Positions 44,113 to 56,153 of a DNA stretch of 64,000 nt are shown one piece after another. Source of the stretch: Cordilura impudica (Eukaryota; Arthropoda; Insecta; Diptera; Scathophagidae). Positions within the stretch are counted from its first letter, which is position 1. Each line of letters opens with the position of its first letter. Where the stretch lies: positions 133,835,612-133,899,611 of the forward strand of contig OY821519.1 of the NCBI GenBank assembly GCA_963682025.1, given 5' to 3'. The notes under the pieces were generated by a model. The model was given only the letters and a program-made list of their open reading frames with translations. It searched no databases and was not told the origin of the DNA. The position numbers and the translations under genes are program-made.

Positions 44113-45450
44113 CAACACTCAGGGGATGCCCCCTACAAATGCAGTGCATTGTGTTAATTTCAGGAAAATAGGTTGTGGGGAGGAGGAAAGAGGGAGTAGT
44201 GTTTGTGGATATTTGACTAAATTTTATTAGATTATAACTGTCTGGAAAGAAATCTACTGGGAGTTTATTCCACATGCGGCTAGTTCGACTGATAAACGAA
44301 TTCTCTCCATAATGCGTTGTGCGGTCAACTGGACAATAGACTACAAATGGATGTGATGTGCTAGAGAAGCGGGTAGAGCGAATCGAAACTCGGGCACTTG
44401 GAATAAGTTCGCTAATCTAAGAAGAACATTTCCCATGGTAATATCTATGCAACAGTGTTACACAACCCACATTCCGACGGTGTTCCAATGAATCAATAGA
44501 TTTGGATACCTTACTGTCATTGATGAGTGCCAACGCCCTCCTTTGTACACGGTCCAGTAGCTCAAAAATAGACTTTGAAGCTCCTGCCCATATATGGGAG
44601 TTGTATTCCATTTTCGGTCGGATGTAAATGGTATAGATTATAAGGAGATCAGAAGGAGTGAAGTAATTTTTACACCGTTTTAGAAAACCAAGACACTTGA
44701 AAGCTTCTTTCGACATTTGAAAAACATGCTCGTTGCAAAGAACATCATATTGAATTATCGTGCCTAGAACATCAAGAGTATCCGATTCCTCAATACCTAT
44801 ACCACCCATATATACAGATAACATTGTTGATACCATGGCCCTTTGGTCAACATACAGCATTGAGTCTTCAGCGCATTAAAATCAACCCTATTCGCTTTAC
44901 CCCACTCGGAGATTTTTAACAGGTCTTGATTGAGTGTTTCATTCATTGGCTGCCTTCTGCCCCCAACCTCCAAGAGGCTTGGCCTACAATTAAAGGAAAA
45001 CGAATGACAAATGCTGCTGTCATCTGGGGTACCCCTTAATTAAGCTGAAACTCATTAGATGAGACCCCATCAATAACAACACGTATTGTTCGATCTCTGA
45101 GAAAACTCGATATAAATCGAGAGAAGTCTTTACCGACCCCAAATGCAATAAGCTTTGATATCAATGCAGCGTCCAACACACGATCGAATGCCTTGGAAAT
45201 ATCTAGAGCAACCACTTTACTTTCGCCAAAATTGCAAATGGATTGACTCCAGCGCTCAGAAAGTAGAGCTAACAGGTCTCCCGTGGAACGATTTCTACGG
45301 AAGCCATACTGCCGATCATTAAGAAGTGAATTGGCCTCTAAGTAGTTCACAAGATGGAAATTGATCATGCTCTCCATCACCTTTGAGAGCGCAGAGCAGA
45401 TTGCAATTGGACGGTAATTTTCAGGTTTATTAGCCGCATGGCTTATTAGC
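44113..45450 (-). pseudogene. second non-LTR retrotransposon ORF2 relic
   Basis: On the minus strand from 45450: KPENYRPIAICSALSKVMES, NDRQYGFRRNRSTGDLLALL, then VVALDISKAFDRV (first RT catalytic Asp region). The sequence then reads GVPQ fused directly to ..DDSSICHSFSF (second catalytic Asp pair), so the normal ~45 residues between them are deleted near 45025. It continues with ISEWGKANRVDFNALKTQCC, the thumb (KRCKNYFTPSDLLIIYTIYI RPKMEY), and a C-terminus around 44275 (RTSRMWNKLPVDFFPD). The family resembles I/Jockey-type elements. The first ~25 residues of the open frame at 45515 come from an adjoining Helitron-like fragment. It is non-functional. Confidence 0.92.
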
Positions 45451-45484
45451 CGCATGATGAATGAAGAAACAAACTCATTAACAA

Positions 45485-45725
45485 ACACATTAACAAATTT
45501 AATAAACACACACATAGCATACGTATAATTTTATGTATGTGTTAGTAGCAAGTTTAAATGCAATTTACTCAAAATAAAGAAAAAGAATTAAAAATCTGTA
45601 AATCTGGTGAAAAGCTAAAAAGAAATACCTTTCAAATAACATACTTTTTGTCAAAATCGTGATAAAACGGTAGAACAAAACATCGGTAACAAGAAATCGC
45701 CTAGCCTATTAATATGAATAGCTTA
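45485..45725 (-). mobile_element. Helitron-like (Helentron/DINE-type) fragment
   Basis: Collinear with 20305-20560: aacacattaacaaatttaataaac, aaatctgtaaatctg, and aatcgcctagcctattaatat at its 5' end. The hairpin-CTAG 3' end is missing; it abuts the LINE relic. Confidence 0.7.
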
Positions 45726-46427
45726 TTAAGATGTCATCAAGTTTTAAAAAACTGTTGTATTTAGTGGCCTAATTCTACAACTCCAATATTGATTTAGCTA
45801 AAGTCAATAACATATCTTCTTTTTTTGGAATCAGTGAAAATTTTGTTAACAGAAAATGGTTTTAAACAAAAAAAAAATTAAAGTGAGAAAAATTGATTTC
45901 GATTAACCATTTCATTCGCAAACGAATGAAAAAAAAATAATTATTTTTTATTCGTGTTTAATCTTAAAATAATTTTAAATATTAAGGTATAATGCATTTG
46001 TGGAGCAAAAAAAACGGGCAATTAGAAAATTGGTCGGAGAAATAAAAAAAAATTCAACGATGGGTCGATGAATACCGCTTTTTGCATCGACATAGACGTA
46101 ACTCGACCCGTTTTGGGAAACACCTGGAAGAAAGGCTGTGGAATGGAAAGAAGCAATGAAATTTTTACAAAAAAATATCACTTTAGATTTTTAGGTTTTC
46201 CCTATCTATCTCTAAAATTCTTCTTTTTGATGAACAACTACATACCAAAGAACATCAATCGAAATTATAAAATCTCGAAATGAAATTTTAATCTATTTAT
46301 AAATGTATTCAAAGAAAAACAAAAATATTTTTTTCTTTTTTTTTTATGGTGCGTGGTAGAAAGAAAAGGAATATATATCTAAAATTCTTAACTACTCTGT
46401 GTTCTTATAAGGTATCATACGCACTGT
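45726..46427. other. AT-rich spacer
   Basis: Nothing recognised. Confidence 0.5.
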
Positions 46428-46453
46428 GTTTCGGGCATTTCAGCCTTCATCAG
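46428..46453 (-). ncRNA. hammerhead-like core, Penelope type
   Basis: On the minus strand the perfect core CTGATGA is followed by A, a GGC-loop-GCC stem, then C and GAAAC. Flanking CAC..GTG can pair. The expected GTC cleavage triplet reads ACA, so self-cleavage is unlikely. It resembles the motif at 18776 and may mark a Penelope-like fragment. Confidence 0.4.
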
Positions 46454-47104
46454 TGACCATATAATTCTTTTTTTGTAATTTGTTAGATTGTTTCAATATG
46501 AAATTTTTCTACTTAGGACGGCCGTGAGGTAGGAACCTGCGTCTATCCCACATACGTGTGGACTAGCAGTATTTGGCCATATGCTTTTCACACCTAGGCC
46601 TACGAGCACTGTGGTTTAGAATCAGTTTTACTTCGTAGTAATCTCAGAAGATACAACACTGTCAAACATATGTATTGCTCAAATTCGTTTAATAATTCAG
46701 TTATTATTCTTGATGCAATTGGTTGGGATAGTGGCCAAAGACAGCTGCTTCCATTATAGCCGTTCCCAGGAAATTTAAAAAGGTGGCGTAAAGATTGAGT
46801 GTCATTACTGATAAATATCTAGCGACATCGTATTTGGAATGGTTACTTTAAATATTCCCAAAATTTGACAAATATTTCTAAAATTAGATTTATTTAAATA
46901 TAAAAATATATCAGCTATCTGTACTCTGGAAGCTCCCATGGATTGGAGTCATCTCTCACTTATCTACTCTCAATATTAATAGTTTCAAATTCAATGAAAC
47001 CAATAATTGAAAAATATTTATTGTTTTTAAAATTTTTATTTAGAAACCCACAAGTGATTTCTTGGCAATCTATATTTATTGCTATTTCAACTAAAAGAAA
47101 TATA
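46454..47104. other. unassigned, possibly Penelope-like flank
   Basis: 46515-46620 is less AT-rich than its surroundings (gaggtaggaacctgcgtc, ccacatacgtgtgg). No coding sequence was identified. Confidence 0.35.
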
Positions 47105-47755
47105 AGTAAGAAAAATACAGTTGCTCTAGATATGCTATGCCTTTAGAGAATTGGTCTAATTGTGTGCGGAAAATAAGCATAAACCAAATCTTATTGGAAT
47201 TTATATTGTTTTTTTTTATTGTTTTTTTCTTTAAAGGTTCTCTCCGGATGCTATATTTATTTGCAAAAACATATAGAAACCAAATTTCAGATGAATATGT
47301 ACAATATTTTTGTTTTCGATAGGTTTAAGTGAAGATAGGGAAGCAACTTTATATGTAGACTATGAGTAACAATTGTTCTATGGAGTTTATTTTTGGACTA
47401 CTGATTAATGAATGTAATAAGCACACATAAACCCAATATGACCGAGATCTTTATGATAATTTGGCTCTTGTGGGAATTCTCATAGGTGTTATTTGTATGG
47501 AGACTTAGTTTGAAACTGAATAGATTTTCACCAATTTCAATACGGTTCATGCTGCAGCCAATAGAAGTTTATATGTAGAATTTATATATTCATATCTGCT
47601 ACCTATAGTTTGATTGCATGGTTTATATGGACACACAGACAGACAGACGGATGAAAGGATGGGCGGACGGACCGACATCTTTAAATTGGTAGTTGCAAAC
47701 ATCAGCACAAAGTCATTATACCCTAACCACATGGTGGTGTGGATTATAAAATCTA
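47105..47755 (+). mobile_element. P1-family element, forward, diverged
   Basis: agtaagaaaaatacagttgctctag replaces the palindrome. The core phrases ataagcataaaccaaat, gtttaagtgaagatagggaagcaact and ggactactgattaatgaatg are present, as is a degenerate GGAC tract (47635-47670). It ends ccctaaccacatggtggtgtgg. Confidence 0.8.
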
Positions 47756-48849
47756 TGCCACCATCTAACGGATTTCAAAATTATTAAAAAATAATTAAAT
47801 TCGACTCTGAAACTTCTTAAATTTATATCTGGCAATTGAATATTATTTTCAAAATATCAATGAATTTAAAAGACTACTTGTAGTAACCCCAACAACTGTA
47901 AGCTATAAAATATATCTGTTAACTTTTCGTTTCTGCTATTTTACAGAATAATCGCAAAGTTATAGAATTATACCATAAGGTAGTATTGATTTACATTGCC
48001 ACGTAATGTTAAATTATGAGTTCATGACCTGATTTTTCTTTTGTACAAAAGTACTCACGCATATCCACATGGCTCTTGTGTGGTACTTGTACACTTAAGT
48101 GACTTCTCTTCTTTTTTGTGTTAAAACAAGTTGAATTTGAATATTTTTAGATATGTATGTGTATTAATATAAATATGTATATATAGTTAGTTTAACCTGC
48201 ATTGTATGTGATGAGTGAAGATATATAAGTTTGTCATTCCATTTGTAACATATACTAAATAGCAAAGTTTACGGACGAAATTGTATATTCTGTTGAACAT
48301 TGGCATTGAAGATTTTTTTCTTCTATTACAAAGACAAAACCGTTTTAAACATTCAAGTCTGCTAAACATCATATGAGATATTTATGAAAAAATGTTTAAC
48401 ACCGGATAAGGTGTACGCACGAAATAACTACAACACTTGTTAAAGTTTATTAAGAAAATTTAATATAATCTTTTAATCATGGCAGGCTTCCAAAATATTA
48501 TAAAATATGTCTTCCACGCATTATCTATATATAATAATTTCTAGAACATTATTACAATTTTTAATAAAAATCCGAAACTGACTTTTAAGGCAATCGCTTA
48601 TGAGACCTATTTTTTGCTTTTTTTTACAGTAAAACGGGATAAAACCTAAATCGTATTTTTATATTTGGTTTTAAGTAGGAACATTTAAGAATGAAGGAAT
48701 TACATGAAATTTTCTGTCCATCCGTAGAATTTTGTGGTATAGTGTAACATTATTTCAATGAATTTCTACAGATATCTACATATGTGTGAAATTCACTTTC
48801 GCAAATTGTTCGGTATTAGCTTTTATTTTATATTTTCTTCGTAAAGTAA
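47756..48849. other. AT-rich intergenic, nothing recognised
   Basis: The minus-strand 61-codon frame at 48187-48372 has no recognisable family. Confidence 0.5.
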
Positions 48850-50248
48850 TCTATACTAATATAATAAAGAGGTAATGTGTGTTTGTTTGTTTGTAGGAGG
48901 TAATCTCCGTAACTACCCATCTGATCTTCCTGAAATTTTCACAGAGTCTTACCGCGGATATGGGAAGTGCTAGAGGCTATAATTTTTTAAATATTTTTGG
49001 TGGGCGTGGCACCAAGTACTATGATAGGGAGAGCTTTGCAAATTTGTGTGAGGTCACCTATTGTTAATATTAGTAGCTACGCCGGAAATGGGCGGGATCA
49101 GATAAGTGGGCGTGGTACCTCCCATACAAGTAATAGTTCAATATTATATATCTCGAGTAATGTGATAGAGGGATCTTTTCAAATTTTTCTGATGTCACCT
49201 ATTATTAATGTGAGTAGTCGGATGCAAAATGAGCAGTATCGGACCAATAGGCGTGGCACCTGCCATACAAAGTAATTATAAAATGCCATATTTCATGGAT
49301 TACTGTAATAGTGATAGTCTTGGGACTTTGTGTGAGCCCATAAGTAATTCATTTGATTAGTTAGATAAAAAATGGGCGTGATCGGAGCAGTGGGCGTGGC
49401 ACCGCCCATACAAAGTAAATATATGATATCATATAACTGGTGTGCTAAAAAAGGAAGCTTAGACGCTTTGCACGATCCTATCAGATCTTTGTATGAGTAG
49501 TCGAACAAAAAATTGGCGGGTTCACACCAATGGGCGTGGCACTCCTCATGAAAAGTAACTATTTAATGTCGTATATCTGGAGTACTATAAAAGAGAGAGA
49601 GAGCTTTGTGGCTTTGCGTGAGCCCATTGTTTCTTTGTGTGATTAGTCGAACAAAAAGATGGGCGTGATCGGAGCAGTGGGCGTAGCACCGCCCATGCAA
49701 AGTAGATATCTAATATCATATAACTGATGTACTCTAAAAGGGAAAGACTCGACATTTTGCACGAGTCCATTAGATATTAATGTGACTAGTCCATTAAAAA
49801 TTGGGCGGGATGGGATTAGTGGGCGTGGCACCTCCTATGTAAATAATATGAAGCACTACGAAAGCGACAGTCTTTTGACAAGTTCATTAGTTATCAGTGT
49901 GATTTGTTGTGGAAAATATATTGCCAAAATCAAAAATCGCCAAACCCAAAAATCGCGAAAAGAAAATGAAAATCGCCCAAAAACAAAAATCTTCAAAATC
50001 AAAACTGGGCAAAATCAAAAATCGCTAAAAAGAAAAATTGCCAAATGATATTCTAAGTTCAAGGCCTATAGTTAAGTGTTGCCAGATCTAATATGGATAA
50101 TCCATCTTCTTCTCATGGGCAGCTATGTGTACCTTGCTCCATGGTAGGAACGCCGAAAAATCTGATAATTGTTGTACCGAATGAAAAAACAAAAAACATT
50201 GTATATCAGCATCAGCAAGCATTGAAATAAAAAAATTTATACTAATAA
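48850..50248 (+). mobile_element. Helitron-like element expanded by GTGGGCGTGGCAC tandem units
   Basis: It starts TCTATACTAATATAATAAAG like the compact copy at 50249. From 48999 to 49850 it holds about seven units of roughly 110-150 bp, each with RtgggcgtggcaccNcccat, acaaagtaa, a 'ctttg' segment and 'cgaacaaaaaatgggcg'. A repetitive aaaatcgccaaa stretch follows (49920-50045). No hairpin-CTAG end was seen before the next copy begins, so it is truncated. Confidence 0.65.
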
Positions 50249-50693
50249 TCTATACTAACATAATAAAGAGGTAATATTTGTTTGTTTGTTTGTTTGTAGG
50301 ACTAACTACTCATCTGATCTCCCTGAAATTTTCACATAGTCTTACTGCGGATATGGGAGTGCTACAGGCTTTAAGTTTTTTAAAAAAATTTAGTGGGCGT
50401 GGCACCTTCCATACAAAGTAAATTTTTAATATAATATATGCTAAGTACTATGATAGATAAAGCTTTGCAAATTGGTCTCAGGTTATCTATTATTAACGTG
50501 AGTAGTCAGACAAAACAATGGGCGGGATTAGACAAATGCGCGTGGTACCCCCACACAAACTTAATATCAAATGTGATATATTTGAATTACTGTATTAGTG
50601 AGAGCCTTGGGACTTTGCGTGAGACCTTTCATAAAGATTCGGAAGGGGGTGGGGAGGGGGAAGGTGTAACGAAGCACACCGGGTTACATCTAG
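50249..50693 (+). mobile_element. compact Helitron (non-autonomous), complete ends
   Basis: It begins TCTATACTAACATAATAAAG after a host A, and ends GGTGT-aacgaagc-ACACC hairpin then GGGTTACATCTAG with a host T. 445 bp with two GTGGGCGTGGCAC-type units. Non-coding. The TC start, hairpin and CTAG end are Helitron hallmarks. Confidence 0.85.
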
Positions 50694-50894
50694 TAAGTAA
50701 TATATTTAAACTAAATCAAGCTTTCTATGTTGACAATGACTAAAAACGTTCAACCCTGATCGTTTCATGGCTCACAAAAGCTTATAATACAGAAAATTTA
50801 AATTTAATTAAAAATTTTATAAACACACAGACAAAGGTTAGGGAATCTCTAAGTGCCTCGATCGGTATAGTAGAAGGTGGAACTATGTATATAT

Positions 50895-51695
50895 TTTTTA
50901 TACCCTATACTACTATGTGGTTTGAGTATAATGACATTATGCTGTTGTCTGTAACTACCAAAACTATTTGACATAGACCCATCTTTTATTATACCGATCA
51001 GCTCAGAATCACTTTCAGAGTCGTTTTAGCGATGTCCCTCCGTCCGTCCGTCTGTGTGTCCATGTAAACTTTATAATCAAACTTCAGGTCGCAAATATGA
51101 ATATATTTCAATGAAATTTGGTATATAAGCTTTTGTCAGCCATAGGATGAACGGTATAAAAATCGGTCCACGTTCAGACCTAGGCCACATACAAATGACC
51201 CCTATGAAATCGACATAAATTGCCATAAGATCCAAATTATCAATTTGATCTTAGTCGAATTGGATTTGTATGTGTTTATTGTATCCATTAATCAGTAGTC
51301 CAAAAAAATCCCTATGCGACAATTCTTAGTCATAGACCCCACATAGAGCTTCTTCCCGATCTTCACTTAAATCTATCAAAAAACAAAAATATTGCACAAA
51401 TTTTTCTCAAATTTGGTTGATTTTTGGTGATTTTTCTCAATTTGGTTTTCAAAATATAATTGACTTTACCAAATATGGTCAAGATCGGATTATTTTTCGA
51501 CCTAGTCCCCATATAAATATAGCACCCGATATGAACTTTTTCATATCTGCAGCCAAAAAAATTAATAAAAATCCCACTCAAATTTGGTTTATGCTTATTT
51601 TCTATATCCAATTAGTTGGACCGAAGAGGTAGGGTCTCTAAACCATGGTATAGGGCATCGTATAGTCGGTCTAGACGGACTATAATTTCTAACTT
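50895..51695 (-). mobile_element. P1-family element, reverse, full length
   Basis: It starts tttataccctatactactatgtgg, has ccgtccgtccgtctgtgtgtcc at 51040-51061, and ends with cgtatagtcggtctagacggactata, the slightly worn palindrome. It is followed at once by the (TTTA)n tract. Confidence 0.85.
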
Positions 51696-51696
51696 G

Positions 51697-51727
<31 letters not shown>

Positions 51728-52258
51728 TTTTATTTATTTACTTATTTCATTAATTATTTATTTATATTTGTTTATTTACTTATTTATTTGTTTACTTATT
51801 TATTTACTTATTTCATTAATTATTTATTTATATTTATTTATTTACTTATTCATTTGTTTTCTTATTTATTTATATATTCTTTTATTTATTTATTTACTTA
51901 TTTATTTATTTACATATTTTATTTATTAATTAATTAAGTTATTTATTATTTACTTATTTATTTATGTATGAAACAAATAAACTAATTAACTATAAATCTG
52001 TTTATTCATTTATTTATTTATTTACTTACTATTATTATTTATTTTAAAATAATTTATTTATTTGTTTATTTCTTTATTTATTTATTTATTTATGTACTTA
52101 TTTATTTATTTTTAATTAATTTATTTGTTTGTTCATTTTTTTATTTATTTATGTATTTATTACATAACTTATTAATTAATTAATTATTTTTTAATTTATT
52201 TATTTATTTATTTACTTATTTATTTATTAATTAATTAATTTTTTTATTTATTTACTTG
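51696..52258 (+). repeat. degenerate (TTTA)n microsatellite block
   Basis: Runs of tattta with occasional c/g changes for ~560 bp, beginning directly at the 5'-palindrome end of the P1 element. A further short patch is at 52980-53110. Confidence 0.95.
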
Positions 52259-53254
52259 AGCAAATCCTGAGAAGTGGTGAATAGCAAGCAAAAAAATTTT
52301 CTTGGTATGCATATGTCATACATCAAATTAAAGCACAAGATCTTTACTTCAATAATCTAACAAAATAAATTAATTAGTTTAAGAAGCCATATCTATGCTG
52401 ATTGTTCTTAACATTTCTAATGATCATATTAGTTGCAATCTGGTAACATATTTTTCTCCAAGTGATACAATCCAAAATGGTAGAGTCATCAGCGGTGTGT
52501 TTTTTATCAAAGGAAATGCAAAGCATCAAGTAATAGTAATACAGTTACAACTAACTCCAAGGGACCGCTAAAATGTTTCACATTAACGAGATTTTCGTTG
52601 TAATGGAAATTGTTTGTAATAAAAATAATGCCAATTCAAGAAAAAAATTTTTGTGTACAACTGTAAATAGTTAAATATGTATCTGTTGTGATTATTACAT
52701 TGTTTTCATTTCTGTATTTTTCTTAAGGGGGACAAAACGTGAAATGATCATCAAGGGAAAAATTGTGTCACCAATTGTGTCACAACCGTAACAATAGCAA
52801 ACTAATTTTTTGCAATAAGAACAATAGTAAATTTAATTAAGAAAAGGTTCCATAATTGTACCTTTAGGTGAATGCCACAACCCAAAAATTTTCATAATTT
52901 TTTCATAAGACAAAGTAGTTGCAGCCACCCGGTAAAGGTGTAGTTTGTGTCACAACCGTAACCAGGATTTGCTGTTATATACTTATATTTTTAAGTTAAT
53001 TTATTTATCTGTTTCCTTTTTTATTTATTTATTAATTAACTAATTAATTAATTTATAATTATAAATTATTTATTTAATAGATTATTTATTTATGTTTTTA
53101 TTTAATCTATGGAAGCCTTACAGGCTTTATATGAAATTATATTATTTGTATTTACAAACAAAATCTTTCCATTAAGTATTCAAAAATAAAATAATATTAA
53201 ATCAATAAAACCATACAATTCATTCCAACTTTTATATAGCGTCATAAAATATCT
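52259..53254. other. AT-rich spacer
   Basis: aattgtgtcacaaccgtaac occurs twice nearby (52785 and 52945, variant). Otherwise nothing recognised. Confidence 0.5.
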
Positions 53255-53582
53255 ATTTGAGTCCGATCAAAGGGAAGATGTGTAATAATCTATTTACACA
53301 TCAATTAAAATCAAAACAGAAAGCGTCATCTATGTATCACTTATGGAAAATAACTGCAGGTGCTGAGCAAATATAAAAATTATTTATTATTATTTATTAT
53401 ATGGTATAGTTGGTATTGTTGAATTAGCTGAAATAATTTTTATATCATAATTTTTGCACCAATACAATCATATTTCACACAATTTTTGTCTAACTTCTTA
53501 CATCTTACACTATTTTTGTGATTGCATTTTGAAATTGATTTTTACCCCCTGACCGTATGGATGTTTACGCATCAATAATCCG
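53255..53582 (-). mobile_element. second copy of the multi-hairpin MITE
   Basis: tgagtccgatcaaagggaagatgtgtaa at one end and ggatgtttacgcatcaat at the other are reverse complements of the ends at 12974-13338. It shares agaaagcgtcatctatgtatcactta and ccaatacaatca. The loop part differs. Confidence 0.75.
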
Positions 53583-53992
53583 CACGAAAAACTTGTAGAG
53601 ATAATGAGATAACAGAACGTGAAGATCGCTGTGTATCTTTAAATTTAATATTGCTTAGCAGGAAATCAGAGGAAACATAACCATTTATCAGCTTTTTTAA
53701 GAACGCAACATTCAACATAATCCTTTGACTCTTTCATGTAGGCAATTTAATTTGAGCAAGATGAGTTGCGTACGATGTGAAAATCATTAGCAGTCTTCAA
53801 ATATAACCTTCGTAAGCAGAAGAGAAGAAATTGTTTTTGAATAGTCTCGCTGCCAGCGCCTTCTAACTACTCTAATTACCGCTTTCTTAAAAAAATGCTA
53901 AATTGCCGCTTTTGGTTTTTAGTGCTCTAGCACCTATTATAGACAATAGTTCATTTTAAGCAAATTTATACATACTAACAGATCCCTGCACT
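53583..53992. other. spacer, nothing recognised
   Basis: No repeat or coding similarity seen. Confidence 0.5.
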
Positions 53993-54075
53993 CGAAATGC
54001 GAGTGCAAATTCTAGAAAATTTTATTTTTTATTTACTAAAGACCCTAAATGTATAATTTTAGCCAATTAACACAT
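53993..54075 (-). mobile_element. Helitron-like 3'-end fragment
   Basis: cactcgaaatgcgagtg is the family hairpin; the outer end on the minus strand reads ggatctgttag. It matches 20179-20290 up to aattaacacatcaaaac and is cut off by the P1 element at 54080. Confidence 0.65.
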
Positions 54076-54079
54076 CAAA

Positions 54080-54223
54080 ACTTTTTATACCCTATACTCT
54101 GTGGTCAGGGTATAATGACTTTGTACTAATGTTTGTAACTACCAAAAATATTTGAAACATTTTCTAAATCTATTTAGCGATGTCCGTCCGTCCGTCCATC
54201 TGTCCGTTCGTCTGTGTGTCCAT
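54080..54223 (-). mobile_element. P1-family element, part 1 (split by fold-back)
   Basis: ttttataccctatactctgtgg, with an internal loss, then gtccgtccgtccgtccatctg and gtgtgtccat. It resumes after the fold-back element at 57335 (gttcatgtaaactttttaatc). Confidence 0.8.
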
Positions 54224-55040
54224 TAGAGTGGTCATTAAAAAATGAAATTGCGATTTTGGGGATAGGCTGAGTCCAGTTTGTTACCTTTCCACATAAAACT
54301 AATAAATATGAAGTTTGGGGATAATCGGATAAATAAAAGTAGCGCCGGAAATTGGTTGAAAATTTCAAGTGTGTTTATATGGGGAAAATATCACTTTTTT
54401 TTTTTTTGAGATTTTACGAAAATTTCGTTCTGTAGCTTAAGATTTCCAACAAGTTGTTATAAGAGTCGTGATATCTTTTAAATTATCTATTCAAAAAGCT
54501 GTAAAAATTCCAAATCGAATAAAAATTCGCCAAGAAATAGCAAGTGACCCAGACCACTTTTGTGCCAAAAAAAAACTAGGTCATGAATTTTGAGAGCATA
54601 TTTTTCGACTTTGAGAAATTGATTAAAGCCACATTTATAAGTAATCATATATGAAGTACTGTTTTATTACCACGTTGTTAACCTCTTGCGCATTGAGACC
54701 GAAAATGGGAAATTTTTTTGATAAAATATTGAGAACTTCTTTTTAAAGTTTTAAAAAATTTTCTGTAACAAAATTTAAAACAATGGCTCTGATACTTTAG
54801 GGTTTTATTAAACACATGCCATAGATTAACTGTGTGAATTTTTAGGTATATCCCTGTCACGGAATTTTTTTGACAAGGATTTAATTTTTGCGATTTTCGA
54901 GAAAAATGGGATTTTTGTAAAATATTCTGTAAATGTACTCTTTCTAAATACTTTGTATCAAAAATCATCACTTTTCTACTTTTAAATGTTATGTTTTATC
55001 TTAATAACCTAGGGTTTCGAAAAAAAAATAATATGACCCC

Positions 55041-55697
55041 TGTAGTGTACCACACATGTCTACAATGCATACATGATACATAGAACAGACAATCAATAGT
55101 ATCGATGACAATTTAAAATATCATTTACACAATGTGTATATGCAACAGACAATATCGATAATGAGTCAAACTGTTCTATGCATGGCATGTACATATGTAA
55201 GTATGTAACAAATAATATGTGAGTGACTCATATTATTTGAGTGCATACCAAGCAAATAACATTGTAATTGGAATGTAGAATAAAGCAATACGATCCTTCA
55301 TAGTACTGAGTGAAACAAATGTAACACTAACTATATGCTAGAATAAGTTAGATCATGACAAATTGTATAAAAAGGGTGTAAAACCCAAAATAAAACAGAC
55401 TTGAATTTTAAACACTAAATCGGCAACAACTGCCTTAGTTTTATTACAAAAGTTTCCATTTGCCCTTACAATAGTAAGATCGGCAAATGCAATAGCACAA
55501 CCAGTGGCAAACTCTGCCGGTTGTAAAACCCCACACTCCTAAATACATAACACAGGACACCACAAGCACAACCAGTGGCAAACTCTGCCGGTTGCAAGGA
55601 CCACACCCCAAATAGTTAGCCTTTAACCAGCACATATTTATAACACCACCCATTCATAACACCACACCCCATTAAGCCTTATGGAATTGGGGTAACA
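55041..55697 (+). mobile_element. LTR-like insertion in the fold-back's left arm
   Basis: It starts TGTAGTGTACC and ends GGTAACA (TG..CA), flanked by tatgacccc at 55032-55040 and 55698-55706. The opposite arm has one equivalent (aggtcat near 56358), supporting an insertion. Inside are a TATA-like tgtataaaaaggg (55363), aataaa signals and two copies of cacaaccagtggcaaactct (55497 and 55567). It looks like a solo LTR, but a 9-bp duplication is longer than retroviral-type integrases normally make; a Mutator-like element is the alternative. Confidence 0.55.
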
Positions 55698-56153
55698 TAT
55701 GACCCCAAGCTAATAAAAGACAATTTATTCAAAATATTCAAATATTTTGTAAGTGCTGTTGAATTTTTAGATGCGATGCTGCAAATATAATAACTAAATG
55801 TGTAGAACTTCCATTCCTAAAATTTGGGATAAATTCGAGAACGTTAACCCATTATTTGCCAAGACCAGCTTTGGATTTGAAGATATTTTTAAATAAAAAT
55901 GACCGAAAACCAGTATTCTATTAAACTCGATGAAACCGCTATTTTGAATTTAAGAAAAATATTTCGGTTAGTTTTTATTTACTTAACCCTTAAGTGCTCC
56001 TGGGATCAAAATAATCCATTGTAATATATCTTTGGTGCAATTATCTGCTAATTGCTCGCGAATATAAATTAAACCAACTTTTAACCAATTTTGTTTTAAA
56101 ATTATTTTATGTATAAAAACTGTCTATATGTTTCCAAATAAAATAAATAATAA

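Noticed and set aside
55444..55653. Cys-rich 69-codon minus-strand frame
   Set aside because: It lies across two direct repeats (cacaaccagtggcaaactct) inside the LTR-like insertion; the Cys/Val/Leu pattern comes from that repeat.
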